From: Opitutales bacterium
Lineage (GTDB): Bacteria; Verrucomicrobiota; Verrucomicrobiia; Opitutales; Intestinicryptomonadaceae
Length of the DNA stretch: 64,000 bases
Direction of reading: 5' to 3'
Assembly (NCBI GenBank): GCA_015061945.1
Contig: SUVP01000004.1
Coordinates: 186,001 to 250,000 of the forward strand
A program made the position numbers and the translations under genes. This document shows positions 8,542 to 16,710 of the stretch, piece after piece. Positions within the stretch are counted from its first letter, which is position 1, and each line of letters starts with the position of its first letter. Under the pieces are notes generated by a model. It was given only the letters and a program-made list of their open reading frames with translations. It was not told the DNA's origin and did no database searches.

Positions 8542-9353
8542 TTCGCGACAACACAAGATTTGGCTACTATTGCTCAATTGCGTTGCACACGACAATTGTC
8601 GTCGGAGCAATTCTGTGGGTTGTTGTAAAATCAATTTTCCCCGAAGAACAACACGAGCCAATCGATCCATTTGAAATTGTCGAACCACCTGCCCCTCCGA
8701 TATCGGCACCACAACCTCAGCCCGAACCTGAGCCAAAAATCGAGCAACCACCAGAAACTAAACCTTTGGATAAAATCGAACTTCCACCTGAGCCTGAGCC
8801 GGAACCAGAGCCTACTCCACCTGAACCTGAGCCTAAACCTGAGCCTAAACCTGAGCCTGAGCCTACTCCAAGCCCAAAACCTAAAAAGGTTGAGAAGCCA
8901 AAGCCAGCACCCAAAAAAGTTTCATTCCAAGACTTTGTGAAGCGTAATCCTAAAGTGAACAAAAAAACAACTACGCGAACAAAGACGCGTTCAGCACCCA
9001 AGATTGCAAACATATCGGCAACCACTACAAATATTTCAAATATTTCAAATATTAAGTCTGACGTGGTTGGGACGAGCACTGCAATGCAAGACGTTCTCAG
9101 TGCATATTACAGTGAAATCCGACGTATAGCCAAGTCCAACTGGGCAATTCCACCGACAGCTCAAATGACAGATTGGGTTGTTGTCGCCTTTAGGGTAAGT
9201 AAAAATGGGGATGTAAGCGGAGTTAAAGTTCAATCGAGTAGCGGGAATGCAGAGTTGGAAAAATCAGCATTATCGACAATGCGTTCAGTATCTTTACCTC
9301 CACCACCAGACAACAAACCACACACGTTGTCTATCAAGTTCGATTTAAAATAG
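8538..9353 (+). CDS. tonB: TonB-like energy transducer with Pro/Glu spacer
   Basis: A 271-residue protein: cytoplasmic tip, one N-terminal membrane anchor (about 12-32), a long periplasmic spacer of repeated Pro-Glu and Pro-Lys dipeptides (about 45-130), and a C-terminal domain of about 90 residues (SNWAIPPTAQMTDWVVVAFR ... LPPPPDNKPHTLSIKFDLK) that resembles the TonB/TolA C-terminal fold. It would span the periplasm and pass energy from ExbB/ExbD to outer-membrane receptors. No TonB-dependent receptor gene is in the window. TolA is an alternative; the spacer is of the proline-rich TonB kind rather than the helical TolA kind. Confidence 0.87.
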   Translation: MIRDNTRFGYYCSIALHTTIVVGAILWVVVKSIFPEEQHEPIDPFEIVEPPAPPISAPQPQPEPEPKIEQPPETKPLDKIELPPEPEPEPEPTPPEPEPKPEPKPEPEPTPSPKPKKVEKPKPAPKKVSFQDFVKRNPKVNKKTTTRTKTRSAPKIANISATTTNISNISNIKSDVVGTSTAMQDVLSAYYSEIRRIAKSNWAIPPTAQMTDWVVVAFRVSKNGDVSGVKVQSSSGNAELEKSALSTMRSVSLPPPPDNKPHTLSIKFDLK

Positions 9354-9354
9354 A

Positions 9355-9582
9355 CTAATTAAAAAACAAATAGAACGCTGGTCCTAACAATACAGCTGTT
9401 GCTATTACCCAAACTATGCGTTTTGCACGCAATCTTTTCTTAAAGTGTTCTGGCGATACATCGATTGTATTTCTGTAATGAGAATATAAATCATCTGTAG
9501 GCGTAGCAATATAGTAGAAGGCTCTCGAAAGCGAGAAAAAGCCTACCACAAAAAGTACAATCATATATGCAATTTTATCCAT
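9355..9582 (-). CDS. Small membrane protein with two helices
   Basis: A 75-residue protein with one helix at about 5-27 (YMIVLFVVGFFSLSRAFYYI) and another near the C-terminus (VWVIATAVLLGPAFYLFF), separated by a charged loop containing FKKRLRAKRI. It fills the convergent gap between tonB and queG and begins with ATG at 9582. No family is recognised. Positive charges next to helix 2 suggest that the loop is cytoplasmic. The clean two-helix pattern makes a real gene likely despite its size. Confidence 0.65.
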   Translation of the reverse strand: MDKIAYMIVLFVVGFFSLSRAFYYIATPTDDLYSHYRNTIDVSPEHFKKRLRAKRIVWVIATAVLLGPAFYLFFN

Positions 9583-9628
9583 ACTAAAGTTATAGATTAG
9601 AAAACAAATTTATTTTCTTTTCAATTCT

Positions 9629-10483
9629 TTATTTCAATTTTCCAAATTTTCTTTCCATTGGAGTTCCATGCGAAACTTCGAGTATTTCTTGCATCGACGG
9701 ATTTTCGGGAAGGATTATCGATTTCCTAAATTCTGGAATTTTTGCAATAGATGCACTCTTGCCAAATGGGCAAGCACGCAGACATTCATCACAACCAAAT
9801 ATTTTTTCACCGACTAATTTTTTCTCATCATCTGATATTTCTTTGCGTTCGATAGTGAGATTTGAAATACACTTCCTTGCGTCGATTCCGTTCGCTGTGA
9901 TTGCACCTGTTGGACAACTTTCGATACACTGTTTGCAAGTGCCACATCGGTTTTCAATCGGAGAATCAAACGGCAATTTTGCAGTTGTCAAAATCACCCC
10001 GATAAAATTCCACGAGCCGTTCTCACTTCGAGTAAGCAAAGTATTTTTACCAATCCAACCAAGCCCCGCCCGACACGCCAAAAGTTTTTCCCAAAGCGGA
10101 GAGGCGTCCACGCTAACACGAGTTTTTTCTCCTGCCGATTCGAGAATTTCTGCCAGCTCTAAAAGTTTTGGTTTAATCACATCGTGATAATCTTTTCCTT
10201 GTGCGTAAAGAGCAACTCGCCTTTCGGGAGATTCTCGCCAAAACGACGCACACACGCACACAGCCGAAACAGCACCGTCGAGAAATTTTTGTGGAGAAAT
10301 TTTTGCAAGCTTTGCACGTTGCAAATATTGCATTTTGTCGAACATTCCGTCGTCGAGCCATTTTTGCAACTTTGCCGATTCTACTTCGCCAAAATCTTCT
10401 GCCGAACAAATTCGCAAGTCGTCGAAGCCAAGCTCCAACGCTTTATCTTTCAATTTGACTTTTAGCGACTCAAGTGCGAACAT
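9629..10483 (-). CDS. queG: Epoxyqueuosine reductase
   Basis: Last step of queuosine tRNA modification: reduces epoxyqueuosine to queuosine using cobalamin and two 4Fe-4S clusters. The 284-residue protein has the N-terminal LKDKALELGFDDLRICSAEDF region, the FGEV.SAKLQKWLDDGMFDKMQYL segment, GLGWIGKNTLL, and two ferredoxin-like cysteine sets, CGTCKQCIESCPTGAI and CDECLRACPFG. It lacks the extra C-terminal HEAT-like part of the E. coli protein, a short form common in many phyla. It is divergent from glnB. tRNA genes that would receive the modification are not in view apart from an initiator tRNA, which is not a target. Confidence 0.93.
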   Translation of the reverse strand: MFALESLKVKLKDKALELGFDDLRICSAEDFGEVESAKLQKWLDDGMFDKMQYLQRAKLAKISPQKFLDGAVSAVCVCASFWRESPERRVALYAQGKDYHDVIKPKLLELAEILESAGEKTRVSVDASPLWEKLLACRAGLGWIGKNTLLTRSENGSWNFIGVILTTAKLPFDSPIENRCGTCKQCIESCPTGAITANGIDARKCISNLTIERKEISDDEKKLVGEKIFGCDECLRACPFGKSASIAKIPEFRKSIILPENPSMQEILEVSHGTPMERKFGKLK

Positions 10484-10520
10484 ATTGTTAAAAGAAAAAA
10501 GTTATTACGATAATTTTTAA

Positions 10521-10874
<354 letters not shown>

Positions 10875-10896
10875 CAAAAATTAGAAAGATATTTCA

Positions 10897-11394
10897 ATGA
10901 GCGAAAATCCATTAGTTAGTATCGTACTCGGCAGTGTCAGCGATTGGGAAACAATGCAACACTGTGCGTCAACACTCGATAAATTTGGCATTCCATACGA
11001 ACGCCATATCGCAAGTGCACACCGCACTCCAGAAAAAGCATGCGAGATTGCAAAGACAGCAAAATCGCGTGGGATAAAAGTTATCATTGCAGCAGCTGGC
11101 GGAGCAGCTCACTTGGCTGGCGTCTTGGCTGGACACACACGCTTGCCAGTATTAGGCGTACCTATGAAAGGTTGGGCGACAGACGGATTAGACTCTCTCC
11201 TATCAACAGTACAAATGCCTCGTGGAATCCCAGTGATGACTTTTGCAATCGGCAAAGCTGGTGCAGTAAACTCGGCAATAGGAGCTCTTCAAATTCTCGC
11301 ACTTTCAGATGAATCGCTCGACAAGAAACTCGACGAGTTCCGAAAGAAACAAACAGAAGAAGTCCTTTCGGCAAAATTCCCTGACGAACAATAA
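10897..11394 (+). CDS. purE: N5-carboxyaminoimidazole ribonucleotide mutase
   Basis: Class I PurE of 165 residues; converts N5-CAIR to CAIR in purine synthesis. It shows GSVSDWETM, the catalytic histidine in [33 protein letters not shown] and the C-terminal [18 protein letters not shown]. In class I organisms a PurK partner normally makes N5-CAIR; none is seen nearby. The stop and the start of the following pseudouridine synthase share a base (TAATG at 11392-11396). Confidence 0.94.
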   Translation: MSENPLVSIVLGSVSDWETMQHCASTLDKFGIPYERHIASAHRTPEKACEIAKTAKSRGIKVIIAAAGGAAHLAGVLAGHTRLPVLGVPMKGWATDGLDSLLSTVQMPRGIPVMTFAIGKAGAVNSAIGALQILALSDESLDKKLDEFRKKQTEEVLSAKFPDEQ

Positions 11395-12179
11395 TGTCCA
11401 GCCAAATAAAAATCGGCTTTCCGCCAAACGTAATATCGCCCGACGCCGTGCGTCTGGATGTGCTTGCGTCTGAAAAAAATTATACAATTATCAATAAACC
11501 TGCTGGCATTTTGTTAGACTCGTATCTTGGTTCACCAAAGATGAAGTCGGTAATGTTGGCGATGCGTGAACGTCCCGATAAGCCCGAATTCCAAAGGCTC
11601 GGGATAGAATCGCCATACGCAGTAAATCAAGTAGATTTCGATATTTCAGGGGCATCAATTATCGCATGCAATAAAGACGTTGCTAACGATATGCGAAATG
11701 CGATGTGGTCGGAAACAATGGAATTTGAATATTTGTTGTTGGCAAAAAATGCTGGGCAAAAAGAAGAAAGTTTCACAGTCGATTTGCCGATTCTCAAACA
11801 CGAAGATAGAAATGTTTGGATTGTATCGCATCGATTTGGCAAAAAAGCAAAAACACAATTTCAGATTGTAGAAACAGCTGGACAATACCAGCTCTGGCGA
11901 GCAAAAGCTCGCTCTATCCGCCCTCACCAAATTAGAGTTCACGCACACGAAGGCAAATTGAATATCGTCGGAGAGACAATATATTCTCGTACGCCTTTAA
12001 TCTACCTTTCAAAACTTAAGGCAGATTATAAAGTCGATAGAACACTTGAAGAAGAACAACCACTTTATCAACATTTGTATATCCACCTCGAAAAAATCGA
12101 TAACGTTGTAGCACCACTTCCGAAAGGTTTTGCAACAACGTTGAAACGTCTCGGCTTCAAGTGGAAACAAGAACTATAA
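11394..12179 (+). CDS. RluA-family pseudouridine synthase with altered catalytic motif
   Basis: A 261-residue protein of the RluA/RsuA superfamily. Recognisable blocks: NYTIINKPAGILLDS, the active-site region VNQVDFDISGASIIACN, FEYLLLAK, and SIRPHQIRVHAHE, which matches the family TGRTHQIRVH block. In typical members the active site reads HRLDxxTSG; here it reads NQVDFDISG, so the Asp is kept but the flanking His-Arg-Leu and Thr are not. No S4 RNA-binding domain is present. It could be a functional subfamily with changed specificity or a protein that binds RNA without catalysis. It is translationally coupled to purE. Confidence 0.8.
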   Translation: MSSQIKIGFPPNVISPDAVRLDVLASEKNYTIINKPAGILLDSYLGSPKMKSVMLAMRERPDKPEFQRLGIESPYAVNQVDFDISGASIIACNKDVANDMRNAMWSETMEFEYLLLAKNAGQKEESFTVDLPILKHEDRNVWIVSHRFGKKAKTQFQIVETAGQYQLWRAKARSIRPHQIRVHAHEGKLNIVGETIYSRTPLIYLSKLKADYKVDRTLEEEQPLYQHLYIHLEKIDNVVAPLPKGFATTLKRLGFKWKQEL

Positions 12180-12218
12180 TGTTGACAAAACTTAAGTAAA
12201 ATTAAAACTTTTTGATAT

Positions 12219-12605
12219 ATGGAATTGAGTTCGTACACAGCAGTTTTAGTACAAATAGCAGTTGCGTTGGGAATTGGTATCGCAATTGTCGGAGCAAGCC
12301 ATATTTTCGGACAACGTGCAAAACGCAATGCGTTGAAAGACTCCGCTTACGAGTGCGGAAATGAGCCTGAAGGAACACCACACCCACGCTTCGGTGCAAG
12401 ATTTTACGTTGTGGCAATGCTCTTCGTTCTGTTCGATATCGAAGTTGTATTTATGATTCCATTCGCAATGGCATATCCTGAACTTGTCAGCGAGAAATTG
12501 CCAATTGTCTTACCAGCACTCTTCTTTATAGCAGTGCTTGCTGTCGGAATTTTCTACGAAGTAAAAAAAGACGTACTCAACTGGAACTTCCCAAAATCGA
12601 ACTAA
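12219..12605 (+). CDS. nuoA: NADH-quinone oxidoreductase subunit A
   Basis: A 128-residue protein with three membrane helices and the conserved loop AYECGNEPEGTPHPRFGARFY, the most diagnostic block of NuoA, followed by LFVLFDIEVVFMIPFA. It is a core membrane subunit of complex I. The odd point is its solitude: the next gene is a nucleotide cyclase, not nuoB, so the remaining 10-13 subunits must be elsewhere or be absent. A TTGACA lies at 12182-12187, upstream of the ATG, so it may have its own promoter. Confidence 0.93.
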   Translation: MELSSYTAVLVQIAVALGIGIAIVGASHIFGQRAKRNALKDSAYECGNEPEGTPHPRFGARFYVVAMLFVLFDIEVVFMIPFAMAYPELVSEKLPIVLPALFFIAVLAVGIFYEVKKDVLNWNFPKSN

Positions 12606-12608
12606 AAA

Positions 12609-13985
12609 ATGCTACTAAAAAAATTCCTTACAAAGTCTCGCATCATCGATATAACAAGTGTCGATTTCAAAGGAGTTTTGACGGAATTGTTGGCAACTAT
12701 TCCAGACTCTATTCTCGGTAAAGTATCTCGTCCGTCGGCGATGAAAGAACTTATCGAAAGAGAAAACGCAATCTCGACATATCTTGAAAGTGGAATTTGC
12801 GTCCCTCACTTGAGAATAGAAGGTCTTAAACAAAAATACATATTTGTCGTTGGTAGATGCGACCATAAAGTAAAAATCCGTGATAGCGAAGAACCAAAAG
12901 ATTTGAATACGGTGTTCCTTCTCTTGTCGAACGACAACGTGGAATCGTATATGGAAACGCTCTCGATTTTTGCGAAAATATTTTCGACAGAATCGGAGTC
13001 GGTCAAAAAACTTAAAGAAGCACCAACTCTTGATACGTTCCGTACAGCAGTGTTGAACTTGCTCAAGCCCTCGCAAACATCTGATGAAAAATCGGGCAAG
13101 GGCAAAAAGAAAACTGCACGTGAAGAAGAAAAAACAAATAAACTTGTAATCGCATCGGCAGTCAAAATTGCAAAAGTTTCAAAGTGTTCAACGATAATGC
13201 TACAAGGCGACACTTTTAAAAATCTCACAGAACTTGTGCCATTGTTGAAATCTGAAAAAGTGGTTGTTGTAACAGAAAACCCTGCACTGCAACTTCCGTC
13301 GTCGTGGCAAATGATAAACGTAAGAGCATTTTCTAAATCGAGATTCTCGCAAGTCAGAAGTGCGATTATGATTGCTATCACACGTGGGATTATCGGAATA
13401 AAAGATAGAATCTGTTGCTTGGGTGGGGTTTTAGGCTCGAACCTTGTCGATTCAATTATCGTCTTTGACATCGAAAAAGAATTTTCAAACATATTTATGG
13501 GGCAGAAAAATCTGCTTCCTGAAGGCGTTAAGCCCGAAGTTATCGAACGTATTATCGATATTGCGACTGAACTTTCAGTAGAAGGTCGCGAAGGCAAACC
13601 AGTTGGATGTATTTTTGTTATCGGTAATATCGATGAGATAAAACCACATATCAAACAGTTGATTTTAAATCCGTTCTTTGGATATAAGCCTGAAGATAGA
13701 AATATTCTCAATCCGTTTATGGACGAAACTGTCAAAGAATATTCACTTATCGACGGTGCGTTTATTATCGATGGCAACGGAATTTTAGACTCGGCTGGCT
13801 CGCTAATCCATACGCCCGACTTCAAGCTTCAACTCCCAGGTGGGCTCGGTGCAAGACACGCTGCGGCATATTCAATATCGCTTATGGCAGATTGCATATC
13901 GCTTGTGGTATCGTCGAGTACTGGGCAAATTACACTTTTCAGAAAGGGACAAATGTTGCCAATTTCTGAACGAAAAAGAGGTTGA
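12609..13985 (+). CDS. Fusion of PTS EIIA-like, PykC-like and diadenylate cyclase (DAC) domains
   Basis: A 458-residue predicted soluble c-di-AMP synthase. Residues 1-155 resemble a fructose-type PTS EIIA domain, with the phospho-acceptor motif SGICVPHLR and His67. Residues about 180-330 resemble the pyruvate-kinase C-terminal-like fold found in archaeal DacZ proteins (VIASAVKIAKVSKCSTIML). Residues about 375-458 carry the DAC motifs: DGA at 382-384 (SLIDGAFIIDGNG) and GLGARHAA with Arg416-His417, the region that binds ATP in DisA/CdaA enzymes; the third residue of RHR is Ala here. No membrane helices. It starts three bases after nuoA. c-di-AMP usually controls K+ and osmolyte transport; the EIIA domain suggests input from sugar or nitrogen phosphotransfer state (inference). 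Confidence 0.82.
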   Translation: MLLKKFLTKSRIIDITSVDFKGVLTELLATIPDSILGKVSRPSAMKELIERENAISTYLESGICVPHLRIEGLKQKYIFVVGRCDHKVKIRDSEEPKDLNTVFLLLSNDNVESYMETLSIFAKIFSTESESVKKLKEAPTLDTFRTAVLNLLKPSQTSDEKSGKGKKKTAREEEKTNKLVIASAVKIAKVSKCSTIMLQGDTFKNLTELVPLLKSEKVVVVTENPALQLPSSWQMINVRAFSKSRFSQVRSAIMIAITRGIIGIKDRICCLGGVLGSNLVDSIIVFDIEKEFSNIFMGQKNLLPEGVKPEVIERIIDIATELSVEGREGKPVGCIFVIGNIDEIKPHIKQLILNPFFGYKPEDRNILNPFMDETVKEYSLIDGAFIIDGNGILDSAGSLIHTPDFKLQLPGGLGARHAAAYSISLMADCISLVVSSSTGQITLFRKGQMLPISERKRG

Positions 13986-14060
13986 CGCCCGCATATAAAT
14001 TTTAATAAAACACAAAGATAATAAGCCGATTCTATTGTGAGTCGGCAAAAATTTTTTATT

Positions 14061-15086
14061 ATGATGAAATACTTTAAGTGGTCATTTTTCTTTTTAATCT
14101 GCGGAATGATTATCGCATTCTGGCGTGGAGAATCTGTCCAAGCAGGACTCGGATTTAAAGACCTAATCGCAGCGCTAATAATCTGCTCGCTCGAAGTGAG
14201 CTTGTCGTTCGACAATGCCGTTGTCAATGCGATTAAGCTTGAAAAGATGTCGGCAATTTGGCGTAAACGATTTCTCACATGGGGTATCGCAGTGGCAGTG
14301 TTCGGTATGCGATTTGTCTTCCCGATTGTGATTGTAGCAATCTTTTCGGGAATATCGTGTCGTGAAGTTCTCAACCTTGCGTTGAATAATCCCGACCAAT
14401 ACGCACATCACTTGCACGAAGCACACGTCGGTATTTCGTCGTTTGGCGGAGCTTTTCTTTTGATGTTGTTCTTCGAGTTTATGTTTGAAAAAGGCAAGAC
14501 TGTCCACTGGTTACCAGCCCTCGAAAAGCCACTTAATAAACTCGGGAAGATAAAAGGTGCGCCGACAATTTTGACAATTTTGGCACTTTGCGTCCCACAA
14601 ATTTTCTTAACGGCAGAACAAATCAAAGTATCGGTCGTAGCAGGAATCGCTGGGATAATCGTGCATTTGGCGATACACGGCGTAAGCACAAAGCTCGAAA
14701 GTATGGCTGAAGCAAAGAATGCTTTTGCCTTGAAACACGCAGGGTTGGCATCATTTATTTATCTTGAATTAATCGACGCATCGTTTTCGCTCGACGGCGT
14801 ACTTGGAGCTTTTGCACTTACAAAAGACGTAGTTATCATTGCAATCGGGTTAGCAGTTGGTGCATTCTTTGTTCGCTCTATGACAATAATGCTCGTCGAG
14901 AAAAAGACGCTCGACAAACTCCGCTATCTCACACACGGAGCATACTGGGCGATAGGCTCGCTCGCCTTACTTATGTTTGCTTCGACAATCCAAGAGATAC
15001 CGGAAATCATCACAGGCGGACTGGGCGTTGCCCTCATTGTATCGTCGCTAATTTCCTCCCTTCAATACAGCAAAAAGAACGGATAG
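14061..15086 (+). CDS. TerC-like DUF475 integral membrane protein
   Basis: About 340 residues with roughly nine membrane helices. The paired motifs SLEVSLSFDNAVVNA near the start and LELIDASFSLDGVLGAFA in the second half, each placing Asp in a helix, are the signature of the TerC/DUF475 superfamily, thought to handle divalent metals such as Mn2+. The frame is open from a GTG at 14037, but the ATG pair at 14061/14064 is a better start. A hairpin GCCGA...TCGGC (14025-14046) followed by an A/T run lies just before the ATG and may terminate the upstream cyclase transcript or shape the leader. Confidence 0.85.
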   Translation: MMKYFKWSFFFLICGMIIAFWRGESVQAGLGFKDLIAALIICSLEVSLSFDNAVVNAIKLEKMSAIWRKRFLTWGIAVAVFGMRFVFPIVIVAIFSGISCREVLNLALNNPDQYAHHLHEAHVGISSFGGAFLLMLFFEFMFEKGKTVHWLPALEKPLNKLGKIKGAPTILTILALCVPQIFLTAEQIKVSVVAGIAGIIVHLAIHGVSTKLESMAEAKNAFALKHAGLASFIYLELIDASFSLDGVLGAFALTKDVVIIAIGLAVGAFFVRSMTIMLVEKKTLDKLRYLTHGAYWAIGSLALLMFASTIQEIPEIITGGLGVALIVSSLISSLQYSKKNG

Positions 15087-15101
15087 AACTTTCAAACAGG
15101 C

Positions 15102-15137
15102 ACAAAAAAAAGGAAGCGGTTAAGCTTCCTTTTTTTG
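15102..15137. terminator. Bidirectional intrinsic terminator
   Basis: Stem AGGAAGC (15111-15117) with GCTTCCT (15124-15130), A-run on the left and T-run on the right, placed between two convergent genes, so it can serve both strands. Confidence 0.85.
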
Positions 15138-15156
15138 TTTGTACGAAACGTCTCGA

Positions 15157-16638
15157 TTAGAGAACTGCTTTACGCATATCGCCTTCGTTTACGAATGCTT
15201 CGTGGAATGCGTATGCTCTTGCGAGAGTCTGTGGAGTGTGTCCCATTGGTGCGTCCTTGAGGAACTTGCGGAGCAAGTCGCGATAGTCTGGGTGTGCACA
15301 CTTTTCGATGATTTCATTTGCTCTTTCGTATGGGCTCTTGCAACGCAAGTCTGCTACACCGTATTCTGTTACGATAACATTTACGCTGTGTTCGCTGTGG
15401 TCGCAGTGCGATACGTTAGGAACGATTGCACTAATCATTCCGCCTTTTGCGACTGATGGGCAAGTGTAAATCGAGATATATGCAGCACGAGTAAAGTCGC
15501 CACTACCGCCGATACCATTCATAATGTTCTTACCCATAATGTGCGAGCTGTTTACATTACCAGAAAGGTCAACTTCAATAGCTGTGTTCATCGAGATTAC
15601 ACCAATACGACGTGCAACTTCAGGACTGTTCGAGATTTCTTGTGGACGCAAAACGAGCTTGTCCTTAAAGAATTTGATGTCCTTGTAAACTTCGTCGATT
15701 TTTTCAGCTGTGCAAGTGAGCGATGTTGCCGATGCACACTTGATGTTTCCACTCTTGATAAGGTCGATAACAGAGTCTTGCAAGACTTCTGAATACATCG
15801 AGAATTGTGGAATATCTGGGTTATCGCCCAATGCACCAAGAACTGCGTTTGCGATATTACCAACGCCACTTTGGATTGGCAAGAATTGTTCTGGAATGAT
15901 ACCTGCTTTCATTTCAGCTGCGAGGAAGTCTGCAACATTTTGACCAATCTTTTGTGTGATAGGATCACTTGGTTTAAATGGTGCAACTGTGTCAGCCATA
16001 TTTGTGTGAACGATACCAACAATCTTCTTTGGATCAACCTTAACAACTGGGCTACCGATTCTGTCGCCTGCCGAATAAATCGGGATTTCACGGCGGAATG
16101 GTGGGTTTGCTGTTTCGTAAATATCGTGCAAACCATAGATATCTTTCGATTGGTGTGCGTTCAACTCGATGATGATTTTGTCAGCGAGTTTTAAGCCTGT
16201 TGGAGAAATACCAACTGATGTTGTCAAAAGAATTTCGCCTTTATCATTTACGTCAGCTGCTTCAACGATTGCCCAATCGAACTTGCCCATAAATCCATAA
16301 TTCATATATTGTGGAGTTAATGACAAGTGCAAGTCGGTATAGCTCATCTTGTTCGAGTTCGCTGACGAGCGAATATCAGCATTTGTTTGGTATGGTGCAC
16401 GATACTTAATTGCATTTGCACGTGCGAGTACACCTTCGCAAAGGTCGCCACACGATGCACCTGTAATTACAGAAATCTTGAAATCACGGCCTTCTGCATG
16501 TTCTTTTTCAGCTTTTGCAGCAATAGCCGATGGAACCGCTTTTGCACCACCTGCTGGGGTGAATCCGCTAAAAGCGATTTGTTGTCCGTTTTGAATGAAG
16601 CTTGCTGCTTCTTCAGGTGTGAGGATATTGTAAGCCAT
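15157..16638 (-). CDS. Succinate/propionate/acetate CoA-transferase
   Basis: Class I CoA-transferase of the acetyl-CoA hydrolase/transferase family, 493 residues. Blocks seen: QIAFSGFTPAGGAKAVP, GIIPEQFLPIQSGVGNIANAVLGAL, the catalytic Glu region FSMYSEVLQDSVIDL, GIGGSGDFTRAAY and VTEYGVADLRCKSPYERA. In propionate producers it moves CoA from propionyl-CoA to succinate, which closes the cycle with the decarboxylase encoded just upstream. It lies 72 bases downstream of mmdB with a strong terminator between, so it may have its own promoter or be read at a lower level. Substrate choice among succinate, propionate and acetate is inferred from context. Confidence 0.9.
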   Translation of the reverse strand: MAYNILTPEEAASFIQNGQQIAFSGFTPAGGAKAVPSAIAAKAEKEHAEGRDFKISVITGASCGDLCEGVLARANAIKYRAPYQTNADIRSSANSNKMSYTDLHLSLTPQYMNYGFMGKFDWAIVEAADVNDKGEILLTTSVGISPTGLKLADKIIIELNAHQSKDIYGLHDIYETANPPFRREIPIYSAGDRIGSPVVKVDPKKIVGIVHTNMADTVAPFKPSDPITQKIGQNVADFLAAEMKAGIIPEQFLPIQSGVGNIANAVLGALGDNPDIPQFSMYSEVLQDSVIDLIKSGNIKCASATSLTCTAEKIDEVYKDIKFFKDKLVLRPQEISNSPEVARRIGVISMNTAIEVDLSGNVNSSHIMGKNIMNGIGGSGDFTRAAYISIYTCPSVAKGGMISAIVPNVSHCDHSEHSVNVIVTEYGVADLRCKSPYERANEIIEKCAHPDYRDLLRKFLKDAPMGHTPQTLARAYAFHEAFVNEGDMRKAVL

Positions 16639-16663
16639 TTTATTTTATTTGTTAAAAATTATC

Positions 16664-16697
16664 AAAAAAACGATGGCACATTTTTATCTGTGCCATC
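16664..16697 (-). terminator. Intrinsic terminator after mmdB
   Basis: Perfect 9-bp stem GATGGCACA (16672-16680) with TGTGCCATC (16689-16697). Read on the minus strand it is followed by G and a run of T (complement of 16664-16670). It separates mmdB from the CoA-transferase gene. Confidence 0.85.
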
Positions 16698-16710
16698 TTT
16701 TAGAGATTTT

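Noticed and set aside
8717-9079. Gly-Ser-rich minus-strand protein
   Set aside because: It is the antisense of the Pro-Glu spacer of the TonB-like gene; the repeat pattern follows from that.
12806-13825. A 339-codon minus-strand frame
   Set aside because: It lies wholly inside the cyclase fusion gene, whose domains are clear; the reverse frame is rich in Ser and Ile as expected of a shadow.
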